Program-made: the position numbers and the translations under genes
Assembly: GCA_028824295.1 (NCBI GenBank)
Contig: JAPPED010000008.1
Coordinates: 1 to 64,000, forward strand
Reading direction: 5' to 3'
Source of the DNA: Rhodospirillales bacterium
Lineage (GTDB): Bacteria > Pseudomonadota > Alphaproteobacteria > TMED109
DNA length: 64,000 bases
In this document: positions 9,250 through 18,459 of the stretch, piece by piece
Numbering within the stretch: the stretch's first letter is position 1
Layout of the letters: every line of letters begins with the position of its first letter
Notes under the pieces: generated by a model
The model's input: the letters and a program-made list of their open reading frames with translations, nothing else
Databases searched by the model: none
Told to the model about the DNA's origin: nothing

Positions 9250-9464
9250 CAGCGGTTGCTCGCGGTGCGACGGTAATTTGGTAGTTCGGTCCCGTTGAAG
9301 AGCGAATCGAGATGGCGCGCATCCTCGTCCTGGTCGTCAGACAGTTCGGTTCGGCTGTTCACGACCTCCAGCCATTTGGTGATGCGTTCGACGAGTGTCG
9401 CTGGCTGGCCAGCGTTCTGGACGGCCACCCGGACAGCTTCAGCCACGTTGTGGTCGAGCCTCAT
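9249..9464 (-). CDS. Small hypothetical protein coupled to PLD-helicase
   Basis: This 71-aa protein has no recognisable domain. It is acidic in its C-terminal half and predicted helical at the N-terminus. Its 5' end overlaps the helicase gene by 26 bp, and its TGA overlaps the ATG of the downstream ATPase gene. Such tight packing makes it likely to be real and co-translated, possibly as a linker or regulatory subunit between helicase and ATPase. That role is inferred only from position. Confidence 0.55.
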   Translation of the reverse strand: MRLDHNVAEAVRVAVQNAGQPATLVERITKWLEVVNSRTELSDDQDEDARHLDSLFNGTELPNYRRTASNR

Positions 9465-11382
9465 TTTGTTCCTCCCTCAGTTCCGACAGTTCCGACAACC
9501 AGTCGCGCCGCAGTTCATCTGCATTGGGCTCGGCTGGGTCCGCATCGGCGTCGCGTTCCCGGACGAAATCGACGATATTGGCGATCTTTGCCGGATTGTT
9601 GGGGTCGGTGCGCAGGCACCGCCCGATCCGTTGAATCGTTTCCAGCCGGGCTCGGGCAGAAGCAAAGAGAATAACGGAGTTCAGGGATTTGATATCGATC
9701 CCCTCGGAGAGGCGATGGCAGGTGACGAGACACTCGAGCTCCCCAACCGCGAAACGCCGCAGCGTTTCCGACTCCTCGCCGGTGAAATAGGGATGAAAGT
9801 CCGCATGATGGGAGTGAACGATGTCCAGGACGCTCTGTCCGTACTCCACGGTCTCCACGAAGATGATGCAGCGCTTCAGGATGTCGGGACGTTCCGCAAT
9901 GAAACGCGAAAACACGGGGAGCTTCGCTGGTGACGTCTTGTAGACCCGTGCGATCTCGATCCAGACTTCCTCATCAGACATTGGGTTGTCGGCTTCACGC
10001 CGCGCCGCTTGCTTCCTGAACACCGCGCTGATCCGCTCCCGGTCGCCGTCAGTCGGTATGTAGGTCAGGGCGAAATAGTGAAACGGCGCAAGGATGCCGC
10101 CGCGAATGGCGCCATCTAGTCCGAAACTGCATTCCGTGAATTCTTCCCCAATGTGCTGGGCGATGAACGCATTCCCGTCCTCGTCGTAGTCGCGTTCCGG
10201 TGTAGCACTGAGTCCGAGCCGGTACCGGATAGGCTCCGAGAGCCCCTCCAATCTTTCGCGGTTCGAGGGGCTTCCAAGGCGGTGGACCTCATCGTGAATC
10301 AGCACGGTTCGTGCGGCTTCCTTGGTCGAAAGGCTGCGGACGGCTGAGGATAGGGGATCGCGGGAGCGCCCGCCCTGTCGAGAAACCAGGAGTACTGCAT
10401 TCTTGTTGTCCAGAGAGAAGCTCTGGACCTCCTTCCTGTCGTCGTAGTCCCTGTAGATCTCAGGCGGTTTCGGCAGGGAGTGTCGGAAACGGAGTAGATC
10501 CGCATACCACTGGTTCAATAGGTCGTTGCCGTCCATCGTGACGATCACGGTGTCGATGTCGCCCCGCATGAAAAGTGCGCGGATGATCGCAATCGCCGTA
10601 CGGGTCTTTCCCGTACCGGTCGCCATGTTGAGAACGCCGCGCTCGAGCTTCAGAAATACGTCGAGCGCGCTTTGTTGATGCGTCCATAGGTGCGCTTCGT
10701 CCCGCTGGGCATGAGGCTGCGCCTCGCGCGCGCGGCAGATCCGGATCAGCTTGCGCTTTACCGCCTCGGGAAATTCGTAGACATCGACCCCCTGGTCCGT
10801 GCCATCCCAGATCGCCGTAAAGTGTGTCTGCTTGCTCTTTGCCCGAACGGGGCTTTCCCAGGATGTGTATACATCAACGCATTCGCGGTTGTTCTCCAGG
10901 GCGTAGCGGCTTTCGTTGGAGGATCCGGTAAAGGCAACGTAATCGTCGCCGTCAAGGAAGATGCCGATCTTCTCGTGGTAGATGCCGGTTCCTGTCTTGG
11001 GCACGGCGATGCGAATGTCTAGACGCCCCAGGTCAAGCAGCAGCCCAAGTCGCGTCACCCCGTCGCCCACGCCGTCCGCGAACTGCTCGTTGAGAATGGC
11101 GTCGAGCCGCGCACCGCAGACGTCTCGCTTGCTGATACCGCGCTCGATGGCGTGAAGATCGGGCTCCGTGAGTTCGACCGAGGTGACGAGCCGAATGCTG
11201 CCTCCGCTCTTGATGAATTCGCCCAAAGGAGATCCGAATGCCTCGAGGATCGAACTCGAGAAATAGCCGACTGCACGCCAATAGTCAGTGGCCACCCGCA
11301 AGGATGGTCGGAACAGGTCTGCCGCAAGGTCGTCGTAACCGGTGCGATAGTCGACCTTGTACGGGATGTCGCGTAGGGTCAT
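9439..11382 (-). CDS. PLD-domain superfamily 2 helicase, candidate Dnd-linked restriction protein
   Basis: This 647-aa fusion starts with a phospholipase D-like nuclease domain: H136-x-K138 in YHEKIGIF followed by FTGSSNES. It continues as a superfamily 2 helicase, with Walker A ATGTGKT (about 254-260), a DEVH box in LIHDEVHRLG, SATPERD, and motif VI around QRIGRCLR. PLD-helicases cut or remodel DNA in several defence systems, and members are annotated as restriction enzymes of DNA phosphorothioation systems (TIGR04095 type, from memory). It is the first gene of the minus-strand operon 11382-6770, preceded by GTGAGG. With no DndFGH recognised in the window, this operon is the best candidate for cleaving unmodified DNA. 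Activity is inferred. Confidence 0.8.
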   Translation of the reverse strand: MTLRDIPYKVDYRTGYDDLAADLFRPSLRVATDYWRAVGYFSSSILEAFGSPLGEFIKSGGSIRLVTSVELTEPDLHAIERGISKRDVCGARLDAILNEQFADGVGDGVTRLGLLLDLGRLDIRIAVPKTGTGIYHEKIGIFLDGDDYVAFTGSSNESRYALENNRECVDVYTSWESPVRAKSKQTHFTAIWDGTDQGVDVYEFPEAVKRKLIRICRAREAQPHAQRDEAHLWTHQQSALDVFLKLERGVLNMATGTGKTRTAIAIIRALFMRGDIDTVIVTMDGNDLLNQWYADLLRFRHSLPKPPEIYRDYDDRKEVQSFSLDNKNAVLLVSRQGGRSRDPLSSAVRSLSTKEAARTVLIHDEVHRLGSPSNRERLEGLSEPIRYRLGLSATPERDYDEDGNAFIAQHIGEEFTECSFGLDGAIRGGILAPFHYFALTYIPTDGDRERISAVFRKQAARREADNPMSDEEVWIEIARVYKTSPAKLPVFSRFIAERPDILKRCIIFVETVEYGQSVLDIVHSHHADFHPYFTGEESETLRRFAVGELECLVTCHRLSEGIDIKSLNSVILFASARARLETIQRIGRCLRTDPNNPAKIANIVDFVRERDADADPAEPNADELRRDWLSELSELREEQNEARPQRG

Positions 11383-11702
11383 GAATCCATGCGCCTCACT
11401 GCCACCGGATTGACACGGTGGAGTGAACTACCCCTTCCAGGAGAGCCCTAGGACGCATCTTATGCCTGAACGCAGGTGGTCGCTCCCGTGCCGAAGAGGG
11501 CAAGCCATGTGCAAGTGTAAAGCACCAAACTGCTTGGATGCTGAGCAGAGCGCCAGCGTGCCTCAGAGACAGCTTACTGCCAGAAAGCCCATGAATTTCA
11601 AAGGACAGGGTTGCATTCACTGCGCTGACTTTGTTTGACTCACGCCGGGAAACTTGCCACCTTTTCCTCCATCCACCAAGCGTTGGCGGCTCGGGAACAC
11701 AG
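11383..11702. other. Divergent intergenic region
   Basis: This 320-bp region separates the minus-strand helicase operon from the plus-strand GIY-YIG cassette and should hold both promoters. A TTGACA is visible at 11410-11415, but no good -10 sits at the right distance, so I do not call a promoter. Short open frames here look random. Confidence 0.35.
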
Positions 11703-12101
11703 ATGTCGAAACGTCAAGTTTCCGAAATTGGGTTGGGAGGCATTGAGTCGAAGTGGCGTCAAAAGCGCGTGTCCACGCCGCTTACTCACGTTCCGCCTGT
11801 GCCGGGGCTTTATGCATTCGGGCACGACAGCAAGCGCTGTCGCGGGCTTACCAGCGAGCGCGTCTACATGTATATCGGGGAGAGCGGCAATCTCAGAGTA
11901 CGCCTCGGGCAGCATAATCGGCACCGCGAGACAAACGCTCGGCTTCGAGATTACCTCATGGAGCATTACGCTATGGCAATCTGCTGGTTTTGTCCGCTAC
12001 CGGGTACTTCGAAAAATACTCGGGTAAAGCTAGAGAGAGAACTGATTAGGTTCTTCTGCCCGCCCATCAACATTGCAGGCAAGGAAAGGACATCATCGTG
12101 A
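11703..12101 (+). CDS. GIY-YIG family nuclease-like protein
   Basis: This 132-aa protein matches the GIY-YIG nuclease fold. VPGLYAFGHD corresponds to the GIY strand and VYMYIGESGNLRVRLGQH to the YIG strand plus the conserved arginine helix. A late glutamate in KLERELIRFFCPP fits the metal-binding position. It is a single domain with no obvious DNA-binding extension. The ATG at 11703 fits the domain start; an upstream TTG at 11631 is possible but adds unlike sequence. Its TGA overlaps the GTG of the DGQHR gene (GTGA), so the two are translationally coupled. It is the first gene of a three-gene plus-strand cassette lying between the two Dnd operons. DNA cleavage is inferred from the family. Confidence 0.75.
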   Translation: MSKRQVSEIGLGGIESKWRQKRVSTPLTHVPPVPGLYAFGHDSKRCRGLTSERVYMYIGESGNLRVRLGQHNRHRETNARLRDYLMEHYAMAICWFCPLPGTSKNTRVKLERELIRFFCPPINIAGKERTSS

Positions 12102-13792
12102 CATCACCAGATGCCCCTGAGAACATCGACGAGGTGCTGGATGAGGTTGCCAACCTAGAAGAGGAAGACAACCGGTATCTCCGGGGCCTGCGCACCCTGC
12201 TCGATTGGTATTTTCGCAAATACAGTGACCATAGCCGGCTTATTGCTTCGCGCACTACAATGGGAACTACAACGTCGTACGTAACGTCTGTTTCACTGAA
12301 GTGGATACATGAAAACGTGAGATTTGCTAGGGAGCTTCCGGTATTCAAGGAACACGTGCAGCCGGAAACAGGCCGCATTTCCATAAACGATACCACGATC
12401 GATTATCTTCAGCAGCGTGAACCGGACTTTAGGCGACAGCTTCCCATGGTCGCGTACCTCGCTGCAAGGAAATATCACAAGTTCGGCCCTCTGATTTTGG
12501 TTGCCTATAAGAGTTGGGTACATGACAAGAAATCAGACAATTGGGGTCCGGACGGGCGGGCAGTTGAACCATCACTCAACGAGCAACCGTTGGATAGCAG
12601 AGCCTCGTTGGTGGACCTCGATGTCGCAGGAACACAATACTACGCGCTAGACGGACAGCACCGGCTAATGGCCATCAAAGGACTGAATGATCTTCTAGAT
12701 GGGAGATTGGAATCAAAAGATCAGGCAGGGAGAACAAGACCGAGAAATGCATTGGTACGCGACGAGGTAGAGTACAATGTGTTCTTATCCCAAGACAAGG
12801 ATCGGTATGGATTAGAGATCACGAACTTGGATGATCTACTAAACGAAGTTATGGGTATCGAGATCATTCCCGCGGTGCAGCGAAACGAGACCTACAAGGA
12901 GGCTGTGACGCGTCTAAGGAATATCTTCGTCGATGTAAACGAGACTGCACAAAGACCAAAAAAGGGCGAGATAATACTTCTTTCCGAGACTCAAGGATTT
13001 CGGATCGTTGCACGAACCATCATGATCAAGCATGAGCTTTTTCAAGCAGAAAAAGGGCTTCGGGTTAATGAGAGTATGCCCAATCTCACTGAACGCGCCC
13101 GGGAATATACAACACTTGTCACACTCAGTGAGATCGCGGAGGCGTATCTCGCCTCCAAGCCCATTGGGGACACGGGCAAAATTTTTGAATCTTGGTTGAC
13201 ACCGATCTTGGCAAACAGGAAGGAGTGCGGATATCTGCGTCCAGACGGCACCGAAATTAATGACGCGTTGGACAAGTTGACCAAATACTTTGATGCACTG
13301 AAGACCATACCGTCGCACAAGGAAATGGTGGACGGTAAACCAGTCCCTGATCTTCGATCGCGGAAGGACCGGGATAACATCCTGTTCTGGCCCATTGCGC
13401 AAGTCGCATTTGCGAAGGCGGTAGCCAGTCTTCAAATAGAACAGGGCAAGAATCTGCACGACTTGGTGTCACTGCTGGCGAAGTATGAAGCCAAGAACTG
13501 CCTTCGGCTCACGAGCCAGCAGGCACCTTGGTACGGAGTCCTGTGTGACGTGTCCTCAAATAAGATTAGACGTCACAAGACATCACAAGACCTTGCCACA
13601 AAGATGTTCACCTACCTCATGGGAGGCGGGTATCCGGACGATGATGACAGGGAGAGGCTACGGAAGGAGTTTTTTGCTGCCCGCGCGATCGCACCTGGTG
13701 AGGCTGGGCAGAACAATCAATTGATGGCCTATGATCCATCCGGAAAACTCAGGACATTAGAAAAGTTCCGTTTACCGGATCCGTGGCACTAA
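12098..13792 (+). CDS. Large DGQHR-domain protein (DndB-like)
   Basis: This 564-aa protein contains YYALDGQHRLMAI with the DGQHR signature at residues 185-189. That signature is shared by DndB, the regulator of phosphorothioation genes, and by related ParB-like nucleotide-hydrolysing proteins. It is about 200 aa longer than the canonical DndB in the same locus and has its own N- and C-terminal extensions. Sequence outside the signature is not obviously similar to that DndB. It starts with GTG at 12098, overlapping the GIY-YIG stop, with AAGGAAAGGA upstream. The RelA/SpoT gene begins only 7 bp after its stop. A role as sensor or regulator of the flanking nuclease and pyrophosphokinase is inferred. 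GC content is lower than the tra region. Confidence 0.75.
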   Translation: MTSPDAPENIDEVLDEVANLEEEDNRYLRGLRTLLDWYFRKYSDHSRLIASRTTMGTTTSYVTSVSLKWIHENVRFARELPVFKEHVQPETGRISINDTTIDYLQQREPDFRRQLPMVAYLAARKYHKFGPLILVAYKSWVHDKKSDNWGPDGRAVEPSLNEQPLDSRASLVDLDVAGTQYYALDGQHRLMAIKGLNDLLDGRLESKDQAGRTRPRNALVRDEVEYNVFLSQDKDRYGLEITNLDDLLNEVMGIEIIPAVQRNETYKEAVTRLRNIFVDVNETAQRPKKGEIILLSETQGFRIVARTIMIKHELFQAEKGLRVNESMPNLTERAREYTTLVTLSEIAEAYLASKPIGDTGKIFESWLTPILANRKECGYLRPDGTEINDALDKLTKYFDALKTIPSHKEMVDGKPVPDLRSRKDRDNILFWPIAQVAFAKAVASLQIEQGKNLHDLVSLLAKYEAKNCLRLTSQQAPWYGVLCDVSSNKIRRHKTSQDLATKMFTYLMGGGYPDDDDRERLRKEFFAARAIAPGEAGQNNQLMAYDPSGKLRTLEKFRLPDPWH

Positions 13793-13799
13793 TACGCGC

Positions 13800-14774
13800 T
13801 TGAGCGATGTAATGGTGCCTGATTGCTCATATGATAGGAGTACGATCACTGCTCCGGACGGTTCATTGCTCTTCAATTCAATGGGAGACCTTCGGCGAGC
13901 GACTAAGGAATTCGAGAAAAACCCAAAAGATCCACAGGCTGTCGAGACGCTGAACGCGTATAGGAAATTTCGGCTGAATTGTATCCGGACAAGTTTGTCC
14001 TTGCTTCGTGAGTCATTGCCGCCCAAGAACGCTTTGATCAGCGCCCGCCTCAAACGTCTTAGGAGTATTTCCCGGAAGCTCCAGCGCGGACAGCGAGGGG
14101 CGATTAACGAGATGGACGATGTCATCGGCTTCCGTGTGATCTGCGAAACATATACCGATGTCGTGGGGTTGGCAGCGAGGATTAAGGGCAGGTTAGACGC
14201 CCAGGAGAAGAACTATTTGGCAGCCGATCATTACAGTGGGATCGGTTACAGGGCAGTTCATGAAATTGTGCGATTCCATCAGCCGTTTCGCAAATCTGAC
14301 GTTAGGGTGCGGTTTGAGATCCAGATAAGGACCTGGTTTCAACACCTCTGGGCTTGCTGGTGCGAGAGCTACGGTGAGCAGGCCAAGGAAGGGTTCAGGA
14401 CCGTCGAGAAAGACGATGTTGCTACATTGGAATTGATCGATAGGCTTCGCAAGATTTCGGTAGAAATAAGAGACTGGGAAGCCCGGAACCCGAAACACTT
14501 GCAGAGGCAGCTTCCTGAATTTGGCGATCCGCTAAACGTTGCAGTGGCCTGGTTCGATCCTCATGGGCACTATCAGTACGATCCCTTTGGGCGAGATGTA
14601 TCTGGCGCGATGAAGGAACTCACTCGCCAGGAGTCCCTGCCCGGAATAGAGACGTTGTTGTTGGTTGGGGTATCGGAATTAGGTAGTCTGAAGCAGCTGC
14701 TGAGGCAGACCCATCCCCGATTCATGCACAGCACGACATTGGACCCCCAATACTGGATGCCTAGCGAAGAATGA
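13800..14774 (+). CDS. RelA/SpoT-domain nucleotide pyrophosphokinase, candidate toxin
   Basis: This 324-aa protein has a RelA/SpoT synthetase domain with the main family positions: basic helix LKRLRSISRKLQR (about 84-96), D106/D107 in EMDDVIGFRV, G149-Y150 in GIGYRAVHEIV, and E173 in RFEIQIRTWFQHLWA. Family members transfer pyrophosphate from ATP to GDP/GTP, or to ADP or the tRNA 3' end in toxic small synthetases. There is no HD hydrolase, TGS or ACT domain, so it is a stand-alone enzyme whose product could halt growth. TTG at 13800 is used, with ATG at 13812 as an alternative. It ends the GIY-YIG/DGQHR cassette and converges with dndA. The toxin role is inferred from analogy with toxSAS and CapRel systems. 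Confidence 0.8.
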   Translation: MSDVMVPDCSYDRSTITAPDGSLLFNSMGDLRRATKEFEKNPKDPQAVETLNAYRKFRLNCIRTSLSLLRESLPPKNALISARLKRLRSISRKLQRGQRGAINEMDDVIGFRVICETYTDVVGLAARIKGRLDAQEKNYLAADHYSGIGYRAVHEIVRFHQPFRKSDVRVRFEIQIRTWFQHLWACWCESYGEQAKEGFRTVEKDDVATLELIDRLRKISVEIRDWEARNPKHLQRQLPEFGDPLNVAVAWFDPHGHYQYDPFGRDVSGAMKELTRQESLPGIETLLLVGVSELGSLKQLLRQTHPRFMHSTTLDPQYWMPSEE

Positions 14775-14806
14775 TCGTTTCGGGGCCTCCCTGACAAGCC
14801 CGCTGG

Positions 14807-15964
14807 TCAGCGAAGGCCGTCTATGCGCCGGGATACGCTCCCCCAGTCTACCGCGGGGGTCATGTGGCACCAGGAGATCCTGACAGCGCCCTCGATGACC
14901 TGCTGCGGCTGCCGCATCGCTTTCAGCACATGGCTCGGCTCATAGCTCTGCGAGGTGCAGGCGGAGCCGTTCGAGATGGCAATAAGGTCCTTGAGCGCAA
15001 CCATCAGCGCCTCGGCGTCCACGCCTGTGACCGCGAGGTTGACGATGCCCGGCATCGCGAGGTCCTGATCTCCGACGAGTATCGGTTCGAGATCGGCGAA
15101 GGCGTCCAGGAGAGATTCCCGAACGGCGAGGCAGGCGCTGCGTCGGGCCCCGTGGTCCCGCTCCGCCATCTCGGCTGCCACCCCCAGCCCCGCGACCAGC
15201 GGTACCGCGAGCGTTCCGTGCCGGAGTCCTCGCTCCTGCCCACCTCCGTAGTGGACGGGAGACAGCGGCGGTTTCCGAAAACCGCGCCGGCGCGCGACCA
15301 GCGCTCCGATACCGACGGGACCGTAGATTTTGTGGGAGCTGATGCTGATGAGGTCGACGCGCGGGTTGCGGAGTGCCGACAGTTCCTTGCCGAACCCTTG
15401 CGCGGCGTCGACGTGGAACCAGGCCTCGTGATCTGCAAGTAGTGCCGCGATTTCGTCGATAGGTTGGCAGATTCCGGTTTCGTTGTTGGTCTGCATCACC
15501 GAGACCAACAGGGTATCCGACCGAACCGCATCAGCGATCGCGTCGGGCGAGACGGCACCTGTCGCGTCCGGGTCGACCAGCGTCACGTTGAATCCGCGCG
15601 TCCTCAAATATTCAATCGGCTCCAGGACGGCCTTGTGCTCGATAGCTGTTGAGACCACATGACGACGTTTGGTTTCTTCGCCTTGTCCGGCAAGCCCTAG
15701 AATGGCGATGTTGTTGCTTTCCGTCGCCCCGCTCGTGAAGACCACTTCATCGGCACGCGAATCGACAACGGATGCCACCTGCGCTCGTGCCCGCTCCGCC
15801 AGTTTCTTCGCGCTCAGGCCGTACCCGTGGGTCCGGCTGCCCGCGTTGCCAGGTTCCTCCCGCCAAATGCGTGACATCTCGTCGAGTACTGCAGGTTCGA
15901 TGGGACTGGTGGCGGCGCAGTCCAGGTAGACGGGCCCGTCGGTGCTCGGGTTCAAACGGTTCAT
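14807..15964 (-). CDS. dndA: Cysteine desulfurase DndA
   Basis: This 385-aa NifS/IscS-type, PLP-dependent cysteine desulfurase supplies sulfur for DNA phosphorothioation. The PLP lysine is K212 in SSHKIYGP, the upstream aldimine-pocket histidine lies in TAIEHKAV, and the persulfide cysteine is C336 in SNGSACTSQSYEPSHVL. Its position as the last gene of the dndB-C-D-E operon, 30 bp after dndE, identifies it as DndA rather than a housekeeping IscS. In Streptomyces dndA is divergent; here it is operonic. It converges with the RelA/SpoT gene across 32 bp. All catalytic residues are intact. Confidence 0.92.
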   Translation of the reverse strand: MNRLNPSTDGPVYLDCAATSPIEPAVLDEMSRIWREEPGNAGSRTHGYGLSAKKLAERARAQVASVVDSRADEVVFTSGATESNNIAILGLAGQGEETKRRHVVSTAIEHKAVLEPIEYLRTRGFNVTLVDPDATGAVSPDAIADAVRSDTLLVSVMQTNNETGICQPIDEIAALLADHEAWFHVDAAQGFGKELSALRNPRVDLISISSHKIYGPVGIGALVARRRGFRKPPLSPVHYGGGQERGLRHGTLAVPLVAGLGVAAEMAERDHGARRSACLAVRESLLDAFADLEPILVGDQDLAMPGIVNLAVTGVDAEALMVALKDLIAISNGSACTSQSYEPSHVLKAMRQPQQVIEGAVRISWCHMTPAVDWGSVSRRIDGLR

Positions 15965-15994
15965 GGATGCCGTAGAGCACTTGCCACCGGCGCG

Positions 15995-16462
15995 TCAGTC
16001 CGCATGTGCCGTTGGCGATGAGGTGCCATCCGCATGCGCGACGAGGGCATGGTCGGCGTCGGGCGGCTCTCCTTCGCCGGCAGGTTCGGACGGCACAGCG
16101 AGCGCGATCAGGTCGTCGATCCGCTTGAGGCTACGGTCACCGGCCAAGTAGGAGATGCCGCGGTGAAGATGTAGGCGGAACTGCTGCGCAACCGTATCGC
16201 TGTCGATCGGTAGCCCGTCCTGCGCCATCCGCATTTTCAGAAGAGCGGCGTAGAGATCCGCGTGGCGACCGCTGAACACACGCCAGGTCATCTCGACGTT
16301 GCTGTCAGCGGGGATCCGAACGCCCGGCGGAACACCCGGCTCCGACAACGACATGCAAAATCCCCAGCGACAGAGCACATTCCATTGGGCGATTCCCGTC
16401 ACCCGTTTGAGCTTGACGAGTTGGTCCTTGGCCTGCTGCGACAGCTTGATGGTGTCGAGCAT
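15995..16462 (-). CDS. dndE: DNA sulfur modification protein DndE
   Basis: This 155-aa protein is the small DndE component of the phosphorothioation complex, thought to bind nicked DNA. The N-terminal two thirds match the family: IKLSQQAKDQLVKLKR then GIAQWNVLCRWGFCMSLSE, a basic helical surface, and VFSGRHADLYAALLKMR. The C-terminal 30 residues are low-complexity, acidic and alanine-rich, longer than usual. It begins 2 bp after the dndD stop, so it is co-translated with it. Confidence 0.92.
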   Translation of the reverse strand: MLDTIKLSQQAKDQLVKLKRVTGIAQWNVLCRWGFCMSLSEPGVPPGVRIPADSNVEMTWRVFSGRHADLYAALLKMRMAQDGLPIDSDTVAQQFRLHLHRGISYLAGDRSLKRIDDLIALAVPSEPAGEGEPPDADHALVAHADGTSSPTAHAD

Positions 16463-16464
16463 CG

Positions 16465-18459
16465 CTATGCCCTCGCGAGCTCGCCAAAATACCCGTCCGC
16501 AATCTTCGTGCTGCCGGTCGCATCATCATAGGCGAGGTGGTAGCGGCGTCCGACGTAGGGGAGCAATTCGGTCAGGTAGGAGCCGGCAATCTCCTCGTCG
16601 GTGGAAAGCAGCAACACTTGATGGCTGGCGAACGGAAAGTAACGCTTCACGACGTGCATGCGATGATCCGAGTCGAGGCGGCCTAGAGGCGTGTCGATGG
16701 CGGCTGGCAATACTCTTCCGGATGCCTTGGCTAGCCCCCACAACAGGGCGATCGCGAGGAGTTGCCTCTCGCCGGCTGACAGTCGTTCGGCGCCCAGTGA
16801 CCTTCCATCCTTGGAATACAGGGTGAGCGCAAAGCTCTCCGGGTCGATTTCGAGCCGGGAAATCAGGGAGGCCTTGCGCAAGAGTTGAAGGTAGCTTTCA
16901 AGAACGAGGTCCGAGATTCGTCGGACATGCTGCTCGATCACGGCGGAACGGAAGCGGCGCAATGTCGCTCTTACGCGCCCAGCGTGACGCAGGATCCGGG
17001 TGCGGTCATGGCGCCTGTCAGCCGCTTTGACGTCAGCCTCGACGATTCGGGACAGGGCCTGCTCACACCTCTCGGATTCGCGGGACAGCTTCTCCAGTTC
17101 CTCGCCCATGCTCGCGAATTGGGCCTCCAGTCGGTCAATATCTGCGCGGAGGCGGTCACGTTCCCGTGCAAGTTCGGAAACTTCATCGCTTCCGGGAATG
17201 CTGGAGTGCTTCAGTCGGGCACTTTCCATGCGAGCTTCAGCGACCGCACGCCGCTCCTGTGTGCGGCTGAGCAACCGGAGTAGGGCAGTAAGCTCGCCAC
17301 CGAGCAGGGCTGAAAGATCAATTCGGGCCTCGCGACCAAGATCCACAACGGGCTCGTGTTTCCCGGACGTAGCGCGGCGCCGCTCGCGGTCCCGTGTCAG
17401 GTACGCGGAGATTACGTCAACCACATGGGCGTCAACTGCCTCATCACCCAGCTGATCGAGAAGGGCTGCGTCACGATCTTCAATGATGCGGGCGAGGTCA
17501 TGCTCACGACGGACCTCTACCTCCTTTTGGTCCTGCGTTCGAACGGCATTCAGGAGATCGCGGACCAGCAACATAGGCAGCTCTCCGGACGCAAGCTCCG
17601 TCAGGCGGTCCGTGCTCTCGCCGAAGGCGAATTCTGCGTCAGCTTTCTCTCGCTCGATGACCGTGCGCTGCTCGAATAGGTCACCACCAAGATTGCGGAA
17701 CTGCTCCTCGACGTTGACGAGCTTCTTCCGAAGCGGATCAATTTGCGTCGTCCTGAGTGCGGCGCGTTCCTGGGTTAGGTCGCTGGCGCGGGCATGCAAG
17801 TCCTTCAGTTCCCGCTCCGCTCTTTCAATATCGTCCCGGGCAGGGTCCGATCGGTCCTCAGTCCGCTTCCTCCGCGTGTACGTATGCAGGTCCTGGTCCA
17901 GCTGGTCGACGATGTCGAGACCCAGAAGATTGCGGATCGCGGTATGAATCAATCGACGCGAATTGTCCTGAGATGCGTATTCCTCGACCTGTTCGCCGTC
18001 GAACAGGAACAGGCTGGCAATATTGGGTGGGATCAAGTCCTCCACTTCGGCGAGCCAGTTCTCGGAGAGTGCCGCGTCAGTACGCCGGTTCTTGAGCACT
18101 TGAAAATATTCGCGGCAGCCGCTCTTGCCGAGCGTCCAGGAGCGGTGAAGGCGGTAGCGATCCTCCTTGCCATCGATAGTGTGCCGGAACGCGATCTCGA
18201 CCGCTGCTTCGCGTACCCCGGACGTTCGGTGGAGGCTCCGCGAAAGGTATTCCCGATATGACAACCCGTTCCGATTCGAGATTCTCGCTGCCGATCCGTA
18301 GAGGCACAGCTGGATGGCATCCAGTAGCGTCGTCTTCCCGTGGCCATTCAAGCCGCCGAACAGAATGATCGGCTGGTCGGACGATGGCGGCGTCAGGGTT
18401 ACTTTCTGGCGTTCCGCGTAAAGCCCGAAGTTGTGCAGGACCAGTTCATCGAGAATCAT
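16465..18459 (-). CDS. dndD: DNA sulfur modification protein DndD (SMC-like ATPase)
   Basis: This 664-aa ABC/SMC-type ATPase is needed for sulfur incorporation, probably opening or nicking DNA. It has Walker A GGLNGHGKTT (35-44), the DndD hallmark LFLFDGEQVEEYA (about 170), long central coiled coils, the ABC signature LSAGERQLLAIALLWGLA, and Walker B AAIDTPLGRLD. It overlaps the end of dndC by 14 bp and precedes dndE by 2 bp. Length and motif order are normal for DndD. It differs from the paralogous ATPase at 7270-9249, which lacks this exact signature and carries a CxCG hook-like motif. Confidence 0.93.
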   Translation of the reverse strand: MILDELVLHNFGLYAERQKVTLTPPSSDQPIILFGGLNGHGKTTLLDAIQLCLYGSAARISNRNGLSYREYLSRSLHRTSGVREAAVEIAFRHTIDGKEDRYRLHRSWTLGKSGCREYFQVLKNRRTDAALSENWLAEVEDLIPPNIASLFLFDGEQVEEYASQDNSRRLIHTAIRNLLGLDIVDQLDQDLHTYTRRKRTEDRSDPARDDIERAERELKDLHARASDLTQERAALRTTQIDPLRKKLVNVEEQFRNLGGDLFEQRTVIEREKADAEFAFGESTDRLTELASGELPMLLVRDLLNAVRTQDQKEVEVRREHDLARIIEDRDAALLDQLGDEAVDAHVVDVISAYLTRDRERRRATSGKHEPVVDLGREARIDLSALLGGELTALLRLLSRTQERRAVAEARMESARLKHSSIPGSDEVSELARERDRLRADIDRLEAQFASMGEELEKLSRESERCEQALSRIVEADVKAADRRHDRTRILRHAGRVRATLRRFRSAVIEQHVRRISDLVLESYLQLLRKASLISRLEIDPESFALTLYSKDGRSLGAERLSAGERQLLAIALLWGLAKASGRVLPAAIDTPLGRLDSDHRMHVVKRYFPFASHQVLLLSTDEEIAGSYLTELLPYVGRRYHLAYDDATGSTKIADGYFGELARA

